DNA of 64,000 nucleotides, taken from assembly GCA_951217055.1 (NCBI GenBank), contig OX578279.1, positions 41,441,610-41,505,609 of the forward strand, written 5' to 3'. Both the position numbers and the translations under genes were made by a program. Of this stretch, positions 24,351-37,055 are shown in pieces. The stretch's first letter is position 1. Each line of letters starts with the position of its first letter. The stretch is from Gerris lacustris. Its lineage: Eukaryota > Arthropoda > Insecta > Hemiptera > Gerridae. Under the pieces are notes generated by a model, which did not search any database, was not told the origin of the DNA, and saw only the letters and a program-made list of their open reading frames with translations.

Positions 24351-24449
24351 ATAATTATTAATAATTAAATTTTTAAGTTCTGTAGATACAGTAGTACCTT
24401 TTACAACTTAGGCGAATCTCTAATCTACGACACATTTAACAATACCTTC

Positions 24450-25000
24450 ATAAGCGTAAAATATGGGTCACCACTTAGGTAACCTAAAACATTTTAGGTC
24501 TCCGATATCAAAAATTCCAAAACAGAAATCCGTTTCGGACATCAGGGAACATTTTTGGTTCCGTGTCTGTGTCTGTCGTTTTTGCGAACCATCATATCTT
24601 AAAAACTACACGTCCAATTTTAATGAAATTTGGATAGTAGGTCATAATTAGCCCATTGTAGGTCCCATATAAGTTTCAACCTTACATCCCCACTTGTTTC
24701 TATTCCACATGCGCACAAACATACATTTATTTACACCTATATCATCAAAAGCACTTATCTGATTATTAAGAAATTTGGATGGTTTGTCGGAAGTTGCCTG
24801 CAGATAGCCCCAGAATAATTTCAACTGTCTGCGCTCCTTAAATTCTAATTAATGTAAAAATCAAAACAATTTTACAGATTAAAAAAAACGGGGGAAACAA
24901 TTAAACCAATTAGACAATAATGGCTTGTAAACGCATAAAATCAATAAAGTACGAGGTTAGGATGCGAGGAAGCTATGTGCCACACCAATTGGCAGTCTAT
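24450..25000 (+). repeat. Dispersed repeat family B, copy 3
   Basis: Same order of motifs as the 20.3-kb copy, extending through AATTAGACAATAATGG and ending with GAGGAAGCTATGTGCCACACCAATTGGCA near 24.97-24.99 kb. That end is the mirror of the start of the 13.3-kb copy, so it is probably the true element end. Confidence 0.8.
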
Positions 25001-28000
25001 TTCTTTACAAAAATAGAAATATGTTCAACAAATTAAATTTGACATCGAAAAGTAGTTATATGGAAGTTCAAAATAACCATTATTTTTTATTACAGTCTCA
25101 CACATCGTAGACCGTCAATCTAAAGGTTATGATTAAATCCTTGAACTACAGACTAAAATTACCTTCGACGTCAGTGTAATTAAACAAGTTAACTTACAAA
25201 ACCAGGTTCAAGTCAATGCCCTGACTTACACTAAGGTTAAGGTATGTAATAGCAATTACATACCTTAACTAGGTTAAAAATTAAAATAATACGTTTAAAA
25301 GTGGTGGTTGGTTTCTGGGTTCATGTCGAAAGAGGAGAAGAACATAAAATAAAACAGGGGCGTGATTAGGACAATGGACAATAGCTAGATGCCCGGATGA
25401 ACTAGATTTGTTGGAATCTCGTCTAAATATCTTTACAGTTTTCGTCCACTAAACCCCAAGTCTGCCTTATTCTTCTAACTGCTTTCTATTTCTATCCTAT
25501 CGAGAATATTTTTATTTTTATTTTTGTTAATGGCTTTATATCAGAATTATATAGTACATTTACTGCAAATATTAATATCTATTGAAAAACCAGCTGATTA
25601 GATGCATCAGCTTAATCCATTCATTATTAGTGTGTGGCAGTGACTTTTTAATACATTTTTATTAGCTTGCTTTCTTGTTTGTTTGTCCGGTACAAATCTG
25701 GCAATCGATTTCTAACTAACTTCCCGAATAGCTAGACATTTGAAACTTTTAGCATAGCTCAGAACACGATGACAATGCATTATTTTAATACTTTTAGCCA
25801 TCTTTCAGCAGAATTTAATTGGTTTTAAGCAAATTTTGCTGTACGGAAAGTTAGTTCGGAAAAAATCCGCAAGTTATTTTATTTGTTTTGCTATGTCCCA
25901 TATTTACGCAATCTTCATTTTGACGGGTCTCAAATTTGTGATAGATAAACATTGAATGACAGCACAACAGGAAATATCGATTATATTATTTATATTATTT
26001 CAAATATATGGATGGCACGGTTTAGATTTAGTGTTGGGGAGATCCGTTGTACAAAGATTTGTCCTTTTATAGGTTTAAGGTCAGCTTTGTAGATGGTTGT
26101 CATTTATGTGAAGTAAATAAATTCGGACTATTTTTTTTTTTTTTTCACTAACATTATATTATATAACAATAAAAATTATATTATCAAGATTACATACGAT
26201 TTAACAGAAAATTTAAAAACGTAGTATATAAAAAGTTCTTTTTATCTTGAAATTATTGTGATGTACAGTTTGAAACAGTAGGTAAGAAATTATAAATAAA
26301 ATAAGATGTGTTCGATAAATGGATGAGTTATAATTAAAAGCAACTGGATTTTTCGGAGAAGACCTCCAAGAAACCTCGTAGGATGTGCGTGGTCTAGAGT
26401 TTAAGGTCTTCACCGGAAATCTAAGTTTAATACAAAGCTTTTTTAATTGTTATTTAAATCTAGTTCACATTATACATAAAAAGGATTCGTTTTTTTTAAC
26501 AATTTTGAAGCCCAATCATTAACGCGAATATGCTGGTAGAATCGGGGAGGGGATGGGTGATTCAGCCGGGAACTAAAAGCACTAATTATAAGCGATTACA
26601 ATGTAACGAGCTGTCAGCGACTCCAGGTGGTCAGACAAGCATACATGTGTGCCAAGGTCAAGGTAGTAAACAAAACTAACCCATTAACTCTACCAAATTC
26701 AACAAAGAGGTCAATTCACGGTTTTAACAAAAACAATACATCCAGATAAATAAATAGTAGCCATAGTAAAAACAAGACTACAAATATACGTCGTGATTGG
26801 AGAGACTGTTGCGGTCGATGAGTTATATAATCGACTTGCGATCATCACAACACTCGCTCTTATCACAATTACCTTAAATGTGGCATATTATCAAGAGGGG
26901 TGTTCTTAATATCAGGTCAATCCTATTCAAAAGAATAAAGGCATTAGCATATTATTCCAACAACCAAATTCATTAAGTTTTGTAGAAAATGGTGGATTCT
27001 TCTCTTCACACTTTTGGCATCTAAGAAATTTCATTTGAACGCTGAATTTTAATCGAATCAACTTAATGAAAATACACAGTACAGCTCTAAATTACACACA
27101 TTACAAAAAAATAAGATAATTAATTAAATAATAGGAGCCAAAAGACAACCAATAATAATTAACAACAGTACCTCTTAACATCAGATAGACTAAAATTTAT
27201 AGTTTGCCTGATTTTACTTGTCATAATTAATGAAACGTGTACAACGGTGATTGCTTTTACACACGACAAGGTCGTTAAGACAACACGAAGACTATATCAA
27301 CGCAACGCCATTTTTTGATCAAATATATTGTCATCACTTCTTCAATTAACCTGATTTTACTTTTAACAAACAGATATAACACAAAACCATATGGAAAATC
27401 CATTTATACAACTGAAATCTGCTTCTTAATCGACATAACTAATAGAAAGTGTGGAGAGTGGTAACTTTACACGCAAAACAATGTTTTTTAATACCCAATA
27501 CGAGAGTTAAAACAGCGCAATGTCATTTTTTTAATCTCTATATTTAAAAAAAATAGTAGAAAAAATATAAATAGAAAATAATCTATTATTACCATATTCT
27601 AATTAAAATATGTTGTTAGCTAATTTACAATCACTATAATAATGTAACACAACATAATGACAAAACATTCTAGTTTGTTCATATGAGATATCAGTAAAAT
27701 AAATCGCATTATATAGAATGTCAGCTGAAGAATATTTATTCTTATGAAGAATGAATATTTATTATTAAATAAAATCAACAGGCTTGCAATTTTATTATGC
27801 TGTATTAGTAAGTTCCAAAACCAACCAAAAGATTAACAAAAAAATATTTGTTAATTATTTATTTCCATTGCACTACTGCCTCTCCTCTCCATGTCACGTT
27901 AAATGTATTACGTTCAGAAGAATTAATTGCAGGTAAAGTAATTTATAGGGAAAAATAAAGTATATATTAACTTTATTTCGAATTAGGTTTTATAAGTAGA

Positions 28001-28015
28001 TAAATGCTTAATATG
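25001..28015. other. Long AT-rich stretch, no genes seen
   Basis: No convincing exon, RNA gene or complete element. Somewhat GC-richer patches at 25.30-25.48 and 26.52-26.65 kb have no usable frame. A T14-like run sits near 26131-26145. Confidence 0.45.
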
Positions 28016-28440
28016 CCAATGTCATGTGCCAATTAGATTGGCACATGGCTACCTCAAATCCTATCACACGAAGAAACGACATTTTAAGAAATAAAAAGAC
28101 AACGACAAATAAATTAAACGTGAGATATTGTAAAAGCAAAATTTCTTTTTAAAATGTTTAGATCTAATTCAATGGATATTTATCACTTCAAGGTGGGGTC
28201 AGTGTATAAGTTCTACTACAAAATAAGTTATTTGAAAAAAAAAGAAAAAAAATGTTATCGTTTATATGCATTTTTAGAATACCTTCCCATTTAACACATT
28301 CCAATTTTAAAGTTGCAAGCGTATAGGGTTGAAATTAATATTGGACCAATTATGGTCTACCAACCGAATTTCATTTAAATATGACTTTAGTTTTCAAGAT
28401 ATTGGTGGTTAGCAAAAAAGTCGACGAAAATGAAGAATAA
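28016..28440 (-). repeat. Dispersed repeat family B, copy 4 (inverted, diverged)
   Basis: Starts with ATGTGCCAAT-TAG-ATTGGCACAT (28024-28046), a 10-bp palindrome equivalent to the GTGCCACACCAATTGGCA end of the 24.5-kb copy, and shares GGTTGAAATTAATATTGGACCA, ATGGTCTACCAACCGAATTTCATTTAA and AGTTTTCAAGATATTGGTGGTT with the 13.3-kb copy. The middle is diverged. Confidence 0.7.
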
Positions 28441-28980
28441 GTAATATTTTAATATTACTTTTTTCATAATGAAGAAAATATTACATCTTTTGGTTTGTAT
28501 CTCGAAAACATTCAGCAAAATAAATTAAAATACAGGTTCTTTAAAAAGTCAGAAATGAAATATTTCATTTATTGCAGTAATGACGTCATGTTTTTAGGCA
28601 GTGTGTCCTAATGGGTAACTAACCAGTCGGAGAAAGCTATCAAATAAGTCTTTATACATCAAATAGACAGTGTAAATATTTGTTGGCACTAAATCCTATT
28701 GGCCGTTTTACGTACGTGTAATTTATAATAAAATTATAAATTGAACTTTTGTACATTTTTCTTAATGATAATGACATATTATTTTTGCTGTATTAAAAAA
28801 AATATCTCGTTAAAAGTATACATCGAATACTTATTATGAGGAATAGAGACTTAATTTTAATTTGCTTTAATTCGTTTTGGACCGTTGACCGAAACAGAGC
28901 CAGTGCCAACTAGGTCGCATATCCATATCTACTTATATAGAGCAATACATTATATTTTTTCTTTTCTTTTAACTAACCAA
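28441..28980. other. AT-rich non-coding stretch
   Basis: Nothing recognised. Confidence 0.45.
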
Positions 28981-28983
28981 ATG

Positions 28984-28985
<2 letters not shown>

Positions 28986-29067
<82 letters not shown>
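28986..29067. repeat. (TA)n microsatellite, about 82 bp
   Basis: Uninterrupted AT dinucleotide array. Confidence 0.97.
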
Positions 29068-29071
<4 letters not shown>

Positions 29072-30158
29072 TTAACTAAAATATATTTGTGTATTGATGA
29101 AAAAGTTTTGTTTTAACACTATCTATCCAGCAGTGCATATTTTTGTTCATGTTAGATAGAATTTAGAATAAGGCGAGCGTGATATACTCCTATAAAAAAT
29201 GATCGATCGTTTTTAAATTATCGTGAATACAAAATTATGCAGTAGAAATTGCGGTAAGATTACCGCAACATTAAAATAATTATTTGGTAGTACATATACG
29301 AAATTAAAGTTTAATGTACTATATAATAAGAATATTAGTTAAATACATTTAAAAAAGAAACAAAATAAAAAGGGAAAATAATATTGAGCCTCCTTCATAA
29401 GGTGATACTAACCGTGGTATTGATTTTAGTAAGGTATTAATAAAACATTAAAATACAATTACTTTAACAGAAGTATAAAAATAATCATATTTAATCATAA
29501 ATAGAGCAAATATGCAGTCTGATAAATAAGCTAATACCCAATTCATAATAAATCTTAATCATAAAACACATATTAACAGAAAAATTAATGCATATATATA
29601 CTTTCACCTATAGTGAAAAAAAGAAATAATATATATATATAAATAAATATATATACAAGGATTTAAATCATAAGTATGCTTTCGGAGGTTTATGGAGGTC
29701 TATGTAGTTTATATAGAAAATTATAATTGGATCCCTCCAAACACCAATAATAATCTGAGTTCAATTTTCAGAGAGACGGCAAATAATAAAAAGTAAAAAA
29801 AGCAACCTAAATGCTTGTATAGTTAGGTGTTTTTTTATTACATGAAAGATAAAGAGATTATAAAGAAACTGCAATCTTAATCTTTAGAAAATGTTATTTT
29901 ATATTACTTTAGAAGGTCTAGCAAATATAAATAATTATGTCATGGTATTCATATTAATTTATCATTAAGTACGTTTTTAATATGAATATCAATGACAAAA
30001 TCTACAATATATAAAAACATTCTAGAATTTTATTATACATATTACCACAAGTAAATATTAAAAAAGTTAAATGATAAGAATAAAATGATATAATATATTA
30101 ATAATACAATATTGAGCAGTAGGACTTCGCTATAATAAACACACACATACATAATATA
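29068..30158. other. AT-rich non-coding stretch
   Basis: No genes recognised. Short TATA runs occur near 29590-29655. Confidence 0.5.
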
Positions 30159-30159
30159 T

Positions 30160-30763
30160 ACCGTATTGCTTCGAATATAAGACGTACTTTTTCCCTTTTT
30201 CCATCGCGAAAATCGGGATGCGTCTTTATATTTGATTTATTTAAGTATAACATATATGTAACAACTTTTTCTTCTACGAAGTTCTCTTTTAAGAAAACCG
30301 TTGAGATATTGTTTTTACTTTTTATATCCATTTCCCTGAATTATGCCGGGATATCATTTTTGAGCCCTCATATTTCCTCAATTTTCAGGGATTTTAACAC
30401 GTTCAATTCTGATAAGATTTTAGGTGATAAGGGGAGATTCCGTTGTATACGTATTTATTTCTTGTTTAGCTTCAAAATTTTATTTTCAATATCTGACCTT
30501 GCTATTTCTCTGCCAGCATCGCGTCTGTCTAACGTCTAAATAAAGATTAAAATACGCCATGCATTTAAATTAAGATTCAATATCCATGGTAGACTGCCTA
30601 AATTTGAAGTCTGAACAAGTTGTTATAAAAAAGGGAACGGAAGATTTTCCCTAGGGTGCAGAGTGGTCTATAATTCGATGCATTAAAGTTTTTCCCGAAT
30701 TTTTGGTTCGAAAAATGGGATGCATCTCATATTCGAGGGGGTCTTGTATTCGATGCATTACGA
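30160..30763. mobile_element. TIR MITE, mariner/IS630-style ends
   Basis: Left end ACCGTATTGCTTCGAATATA-AGAC is mirrored by GTCTTGTATTCGATGCATTACGA at the right, with TA at both flanks. Inward, AATCGGGATGCGTCTTTATAT on the left parallels AAATGGGATGCATCTCATATTCGA on the right. Ends of this kind with TA insertion sites are known from many invertebrate genomes. At about 600 bp with no transposase it is non-autonomous. The overlapping short frames are not genes. Confidence 0.7.
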
Positions 30764-31770
30764 TATATATATATATATAAAGAGATTGCTTTGATATTTG
30801 TGGAGAGTCGTCTGTACTTTGTATAAATACAGTAAAATAAAAAAGTTCATTAATAAATCAAATTTAAATGAGCACACGGATGCATTAAGTGATGAATATA
30901 AATATTAACTTGACCCAAAATAGAAAATGAATCAGACATTCGATAATATTACACTTATGTACAATGAATCGGGGTTCCAAAATTTTATTATAATATATTC
31001 TCTAAATACCTTAGTTCATTAAATAGTGTTATGATCAAAGTTTATAAAGTATTGTATTAAAGTCCAACAGTAAAATTAACTGTGTAATTCGGTGCTTTAA
31101 AATTATAATTATCTCAAATAAAAGTTTGAAAATTTAGATAAATGTACTAAGTCTTAGTCTTGTAAGTTTAGTGGAAAGGTTGAAACAATTAAGGAATTAT
31201 AAGTCAAGGAAAAGGCATTAAAATAAATTTCTTCCATGTTGAACAGTTAAAGGGGAAAAGGAGAAAGGAGAAAATGGAAGGTAAATTGGAGAAAACAATG
31301 GAAAGTATTGAGCCGGTAACCAAAATGGACTTGCAGATATATTAAAACTCTAGGTAGGGCGGGCCCTTGGCATGAGATACCATGGTAACGCTAGGGCCTA
31401 ACACAATGAATCAGCTCTTGGAAACTAGTAAAGCCTGTCTTAAGCCCTTTCTCTTGTCGCCCTTTTCTAAAGGTTAAGCATTGAATAAAAACTATACAGA
31501 GGAAAAAAAGAGGACATGGCATAAAGATGAAATGTTAGGTAAATCCCTGAATATTCGAGTCTAAATGATATAAAAAAAAGGAACGACAAAGAAGTTTTTT
31601 ATAAATGAAACAAAAGGGAATTTCCTAATTCCAAAATATACTGCTAATAAAAAAGAAAAGATGGGTAGAAAAAATCGATAACAAAAGAAGATTTTAAAAG
31701 GCAACAATTATAGTAATCATGGAATAGTGTATAATAAAAAAAAAAAAAAAAAAACAATTAAAATAAGCTG
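30764..31770. other. AT-rich spacer
   Basis: A GC-richer patch at 31.35-31.48 kb contains GGGCCCTTGG..GCTAGGGCC, an imperfect palindrome, and a poly(A) run lies near 31737-31754. No gene is recognised. Confidence 0.4.
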
Positions 31771-31774
31771 ATTT

Positions 31775-32210
31775 AAAATAAAACCAGATCTGCCTTAAAG
31801 GAATAACACAGACCTCTCCACATAAATTGAAATGACTTTAATATCAAAGCTGCTTGCAGCCTTCAAAAGGCCATCATCAGCGCATATTGCGGAAGAAAAA
31901 GAGTTACATTAATAAAAAGATTTAGTGAGTGAGTAGTAGACTCACCTCTACTTCATGACGGAGATCGAAGCCGAAGTGGACCCAAGACTTGAGTCTCACG
32001 TCAATCTCCGACACGACGTAGACTCACCTCTCACTAAATCTTTTTATTAACGTAACTCTTTTTCTTCCGCAACAGGCACTGATGATGGCCTGCTTTGAGC
32101 TGCTTTCATATTAAAGTAATTTCAATTTACGTGGAGAGGTCTGTGTTATTCCTTTAAGAGGACCTCCATAGACACTGCCATATCTAACAGATCTGCTTTA
32201 TTTTTCACCC
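31775..32210. mobile_element. Foldback element 3 with hammerhead-like words in both arms
   Basis: Arms (about 31775-31935 and 32025-32205) match in inverse orientation across CCAGATCTGCCTTAAAGGAATAACACAGACCTCTCCAC, TTGAAATGACTTTAATAT, GGCCATCATCAG and GAAGAAAAAGAGTTACATTAATAAAAAGATTTAGTGAG. The 90-base middle holds ACTCACCTCTACTTC and ACGTAGACTCACCTCT, itself an internal repeat. Each arm contains the CTGATGATGGCC word that also occurs at 45.36 kb. No coding capacity. Confidence 0.85.
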
Positions 32211-33160
32211 GGCACTGCCTAATGGTCTATAGTTATTGTTATAATAGTTTATTTGGAGATAGATGTGTAGGTTCGAAAGGTATTAAGATCCTTAGAACCA
32301 CAGATTCAACCTTAATAATAGTATCGACAAAAGAGTAAAGTGGCTTTTCTTTTCCATTCTGAATTCTGAATAGCTTAACATAGTTTTTATAAAATCTATT
32401 GATAAAAAAATCCGACTAAGAATTTTTTTTTAAAGTACGTATTGTGTGACAAAGAAGTGTTTGTAATTTAAAATCTCATTGACAAAAAATCCTACTTTTA
32501 GTCAGCTTTTAATACCTGACAAAAAAACAAAGGGTATTCTTGAAGAGTTAGAGTGTGATATATTATTTTTGACCTACACCAAAACAGGGAAGAATTCAAC
32601 ACACAATATTGAATCGTAACATAAAAAAAAAAAAACCAAAATAATATCAAGTTTCATAATAAATAATATATATATATATATATAAAACTCCTGCTTGTTC
32701 TTAAATCTCTAAACATGGTAATGTTTTCTTGATTTTGTGTACATAATATATATATATACAAACATATATTAGAAAAAATACACACTAGGTCGAAAAATTA
32801 GATACTATATGCTAAAGTGTGTATTGTAAATATACATATTTACATAAAACACTACTTTATAATGTTATGGTTTTTATAAAATACATAAAATGTACTTAAT
32901 TATTCAGGTTTGGTTAAGGGAAAAGTATTTTGTTCTATGAAATATTTATTTCTCTATTTAAAATATTATTATTGAATATAAGCTTATTTGTAATTATAAT
33001 ATCAGTTTAGATAACAATTAAATTATAATAAAATCTGAATATCATTACACAAATATTGCAAGCGTGGAAGTTTCAATTCACTGACACAAAAAAATGCAAA
33101 TAAACAAAACCTTTGCAAAAGTGAATTAACAATGCCATAGAACCGAGGAGTTTAAACTGC
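32211..33160. other. AT-rich non-coding stretch
   Basis: Short (TA)n runs near 32660-32685 and 32750. Nothing else recognised. Confidence 0.5.
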
Positions 33161-33162
33161 TG

Positions 33163-33195
33163 AAAAAAAATCTCTATAAATAGAGATTTTTTATA
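33163..33195. repeat. Perfect short hairpin
   Basis: AAAAAAATCTCTA-TAAA-TAGAGATTTTTT: a stem of about 13 bp with a four-base loop. A function is not inferable in this context. Confidence 0.7.
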
Positions 33196-34359
33196 ATAAT
33201 GTAAAGTATATATCCAATTAAATTTTAATTAAAAGTACGTCTGGTTTTACGTTATACTTTTACATATTTAAGTTACTTGCCATATACCGTTTTGTATGTT
33301 TTGAAAACAGTTAGTTTCACTGTTAAACGAACTAAACATGAAGATAATTATTGTTATAAATTACCCTTACAATAAGCAGAACAAAGCAAGAGGAATAATT
33401 AAACCCATCACAAATTGAATGCAAAATTTAATAATGCAATTCCAAAAGCGTACATTATACAATGTACTACATTATACCGCATGAATCGAATCGAAATGAT
33501 TACATAGCTTATTCCAATTTTTAGTTTATTGACTCTTATTTTCGTGAATATTTATTCACTCTAGAAAAATATCGTCTGCAAAAAATAAAAGAAATTTCAC
33601 TGTACGGTGTCGGCGATAGTACTTTTTTCACTGTCACACATATGTGCCGGGCGAATGTAAACAAAACCCTTCAAATTCCTACAGAATACTTTAAACCTCG
33701 TCGGTGGGATCACGGACCGGTCACGGCACTGTGCCGTCATTGAGGTGTGTAAATCGACCTCTAAAATTCAATATTATTGAATTCTTGATTTCAATTAAAA
33801 TTACGAAAATAAATTGTTATAAATTAAGATTTGAATCTAACATTATCCACAGTGACTTATCTACATACATAGTTGGTCAGAATTGAAAATTTTTTTCATA
33901 AGGATACATTTTCATTTTGTACATTCCAAAAACCGAATCCGGCCTTAACTTTTTTCGTGTATGTGTGTCTGTCGCCCCAGTCCGACTTTATAGGCGCAAA
34001 AGTGGCTAAATGAAATCGATTAATTTTTTTTCAGAGGTGAGCGCAAACACATTGCGCAATTTGTAGACTTGGCTTCATAAAAAAATATTGAGTAAAACCA
34101 AAGTTATTAACAATTTTATTTTAAAAAAATTATAAAAAACATAAACAAAAAAAAATTTGGTTGACCCATCGTAACCAAACCCCACAGACTCGCTAATTAA
34201 AATGTTTGGGTATACTTCTAGACCACCTAGAGACTCGCGATGTTTTGCGTTTGGTAGGAAATTTACCCAAACCGACTGAAAAAATTCGAAAAGTTAAAAA
34301 AATATATATATATTTTTCCCCTAAATAAATTGAAGATGGCGGGCGCACTTTAAAGTTTT
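33196..34359. other. Spacer with a GC-rich patch
   Basis: At 33.65-33.76 kb a GC-rich patch contains CACGGCACTGTGCCGT and a possible 60-base exon (33685-33744, NTLNLVGGITDRSRHCAVIE, then GAG|GTGTGT). The acceptor is weak, so I do not call it. From 33.90 to 34.05 kb the text (CCGAATCCGGCC..GTGTGTCTGTCG) resembles the dispersed repeats. Confidence 0.3.
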
Positions 34360-34470
34360 TTTTTGAAGGCTTTGTGGCTAAACGGTAAGTCGTATCGACA
34401 AGCTGATTGCGCCAGCGCCAGCGGTAACTGATTTTAAAGATCTACAACTTTGGTGCTATGACTTTTTGTC
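34360..34470 (+). repeat. tRNA-like A-box fragment
   Basis: TTTGTGGCTAAACGGTAAG matches a polymerase III A box (TGGCTAAACGG). It is followed by GCGCCAGCGCCAGCGGTAAC. No convincing B box lies at the right distance, so this is at most a SINE fragment. Confidence 0.3.
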
Positions 34471-35680
34471 GTACCTTCATCGGTTCTACCTTAAATTGAT
34501 GACCGATTTAATTTCTGATTGGAGTGCTTACCCCTCAAACTAATCTTCTTTAAATCGAGTATTTATTATTTTATTAATTTTTCTTAGAACTAGAGTTATT
34601 AATTATTTACTGGTGCAACTGACGCATTGAGAGAAGCGTCAGGTAATTAAATTAAGGCACCAATGGTTGATGATTTTTCAATGAGTTCTCAGTCTAATTG
34701 GTTTTGACTCTAAGTTATTTTTATAATTTACTATATATTTTTTAGCATTGTTATTTATTACTATATTGCTTAGATTCAATTTGCATTTTTTTTATATATA
34801 TAACTCGAGCCTAAACTATGATTTGGAGAGAATTATATTCTTAGTGTTGGAATGAATTATGTATAATATAGTTCTGATTCTATTCCTAGAAGGCTTTGGA
34901 AACAAAACTATTTAGGCATTTCATGTCATTGCAAGGCCTACATGATTATAGTAAACATAGCCACTAATACCTAGCATGAGCCCCGCACGGGGTGAAAGCT
35001 ACTAAATACTATAATAGTTTACGTTTAGTTTCCATTGATTTAATATTGCATAGGTGCATCGTTGGTTATAATTTAAATTACAGAGCTCAATATTCGTGGC
35101 GGCCTATAATCATTTAGCTAAAAAGTTTGAGGGTTTGTTATATTGCTTGTGATACAGTTTTGATCAATAGTGAAGTATTGTTGTTTTTGAGCCGTTGAGA
35201 GAGAGAACTGAACCGATATTAATCTTCTATAAGGATTCTAAAGATGGTCATATTACTATTATTTTTTTCTAAAGAACTAGATTCCTCTTTTATTCCTTGT
35301 CCATCATTGTTAAAAAGTTAAAGGAAGGTCTTATCGATCTGAGCTGTCAGACTAAAATCGATCCGACTGCCGGTATGGTCGAGTTGTTTCGAGTTTATTA
35401 ACCATATCTAGTTCTCTCTTTGTCAAGAGAAAACAATTGAGGACAGCCGAACCCAATGTGTCCTTGTACCATTTAGCTACTGGAATAATTTTTACATAAA
35501 GTAAGACAAATCCTCAATCAATGTTACTATAACCATATATATACATTTTTATTTACTTAAAAATGAAAGCATACACCTCGAAAAACATTTATTGCATGAG
35601 AAGAATTATGGATCGGGGACAGTTATGGCATAGAATAAATTGTCCTTTTAAGAGAGTGCAGACCTTTAAGTTATAGCTAG
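34471..35680. other. AT-rich spacer
   Basis: A compact nested hairpin, TAGC-ATGA-GCCCCGCACGGGGT-GAAA-GCTA, lies at about 34973-35001. A 40-codon plus-strand frame with GLIDLSCQTKIDPTAGMVE near 35.3-35.4 kb lacks good splice sites. No gene is called. Confidence 0.35.
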
Positions 35681-35684
35681 TTAT

Positions 35685-35890
35685 GATAGATATAGAAGAT
35701 GTTTATGTATGGATTTTTAGGATCCGTAGGAAAAAATGAGGACCCTAGACCCTTATACATTCCTGAGCTTGTCTGTCTGTAACGTACATGTTCTCCGAAA
35801 GTAGCATTACAAAAATTTGAAACTTTGCAGTTGTTATGTGTAAATAACCCAAACCCCAAAAAAATTATTGGCAAGCCCCAAAACATAATC
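35685..35890 (+). repeat. Dispersed repeat family D, copy 1
   Basis: Starts TTTTTAGGATCCGTAGG..GAGGACCC, then CTGTCTGTCTGTAACG; the same opening layout (TTTTTAGGGTCCGTAG..GAGGACCC, then TGTCTGTC) recurs at 48.36 kb and, looser, at 56.10 and 45.53 kb. It is non-coding; the minus-strand frame over it is incidental. Confidence 0.6.
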
Positions 35891-37055
35891 CCTCAAAACC
35901 ATTATGCCATGTGGTTAAAATTTTCAAAATGTTGGGTTTAATATTAAAAATTAACTCAGTTTTTCTGCTTGACTAGTATATTAGCGGCGTAATTTTAACT
36001 TAACAATACGACTATCGAAAAGATTCATCCACATTAGCGGGAGAAATGGTATAGTTTTAAAATGTTTCTTTAAATTTGTTTGTCATAAAAAAACCTACGT
36101 TATTCTAATCCGATTAAAGAAATTATTATATACTAAAGTTGTTCTATCTTTTATGGCTTACCTCATTCAATTGTGTAAATTTAACCTTAGCTAAACCTAG
36201 TACAAATACCTTTTAGTTTATTTGTATTTGCTTTATATATTATTTTTTTCTTTTTTTTATTCAAATGAACCACACAAATATATAATTTTTGAGAAGGCAG
36301 TCAAGAAGAATTAAAATCAAAACAGACAAATTTTGTTTTGAATCCCAATGAATTACACGTTCTGTACAACAGACCAACATTTTTGAGAATAAATAGAGTC
36401 GAATTATTCAGGTTTTTTGACCTCTCATACGTCAATAAAGTAGGTAAAAAAAATCTATTAATAAAATGAGAGGGGAAAAATAGTTTATTAGAATGCCTAA
36501 GAAAAAGACTTATCTCAAGAATATTTATTTCAATTACAGATCGTAAGTCATAGTCAGATAAAATAAAGTAAATATACATTTTTGTGTAAAGTATAAATGA
36601 TAAGCCTCGAGATAGAATAATATAGAACCAGGAAGGATTTTCTGATAATAGGAGAGAGATTTTTCAAATTACGAAAGCATCTTATTGAACGAGTCAAAAG
36701 ATAGGTAACAGGATCTTACTGGTTTTTGGTAAAAGAATACAACTGATATTTCCATCTGACGCAATTTATCTTTCAAGTAAACTATGCCAGTCTTCTAAAA
36801 GATAACAGAACACCGTATCAAAACTGGAAAATAAGTATAAACGGCTTGTCAGTCAAAGTGACAGATGTTAAAACAAACCATTTTTGTAAGATTCCGCAAA
36901 AAAACCTTATATAAACTCTTCGAAAGAGATCAACTATAAGAGGTTTATTATTAGTGACTACTTTGAATATTATTTCAATTTCATCATTATTTTTATATTA
37001 GGTTTACTTGGGCTATGAAATAATAAGAAACTATAGATATCTAAAATTTCAAATA
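35891..37055. other. AT-rich non-coding stretch
   Basis: Nothing recognised. The 92-codon minus-strand frame (36579-36301) is AT-rich and has no motif. Confidence 0.45.

Noticed and set aside
33685..33744. 60-base plus-strand exon NTLNLVGGITDRSRHCAVIE
   Set aside because: Acceptor is weak, donor ordinary, and the GC patch is palindromic, so a transposon scrap is as likely.
34973..35001. Hammerhead ribozyme: ATGAG-CCCCGCACGGGG-TGAAA
   Set aside because: The CTGATGA core is not intact and the outer TAGC/GCTA pairing does not fit hammerhead topology; best described as a nested hairpin.
35280..35400. Coding island around GLIDLSCQTKIDPTAGMVE
   Set aside because: No good acceptor or donor; about 43 codons can stay open by chance at this local composition.
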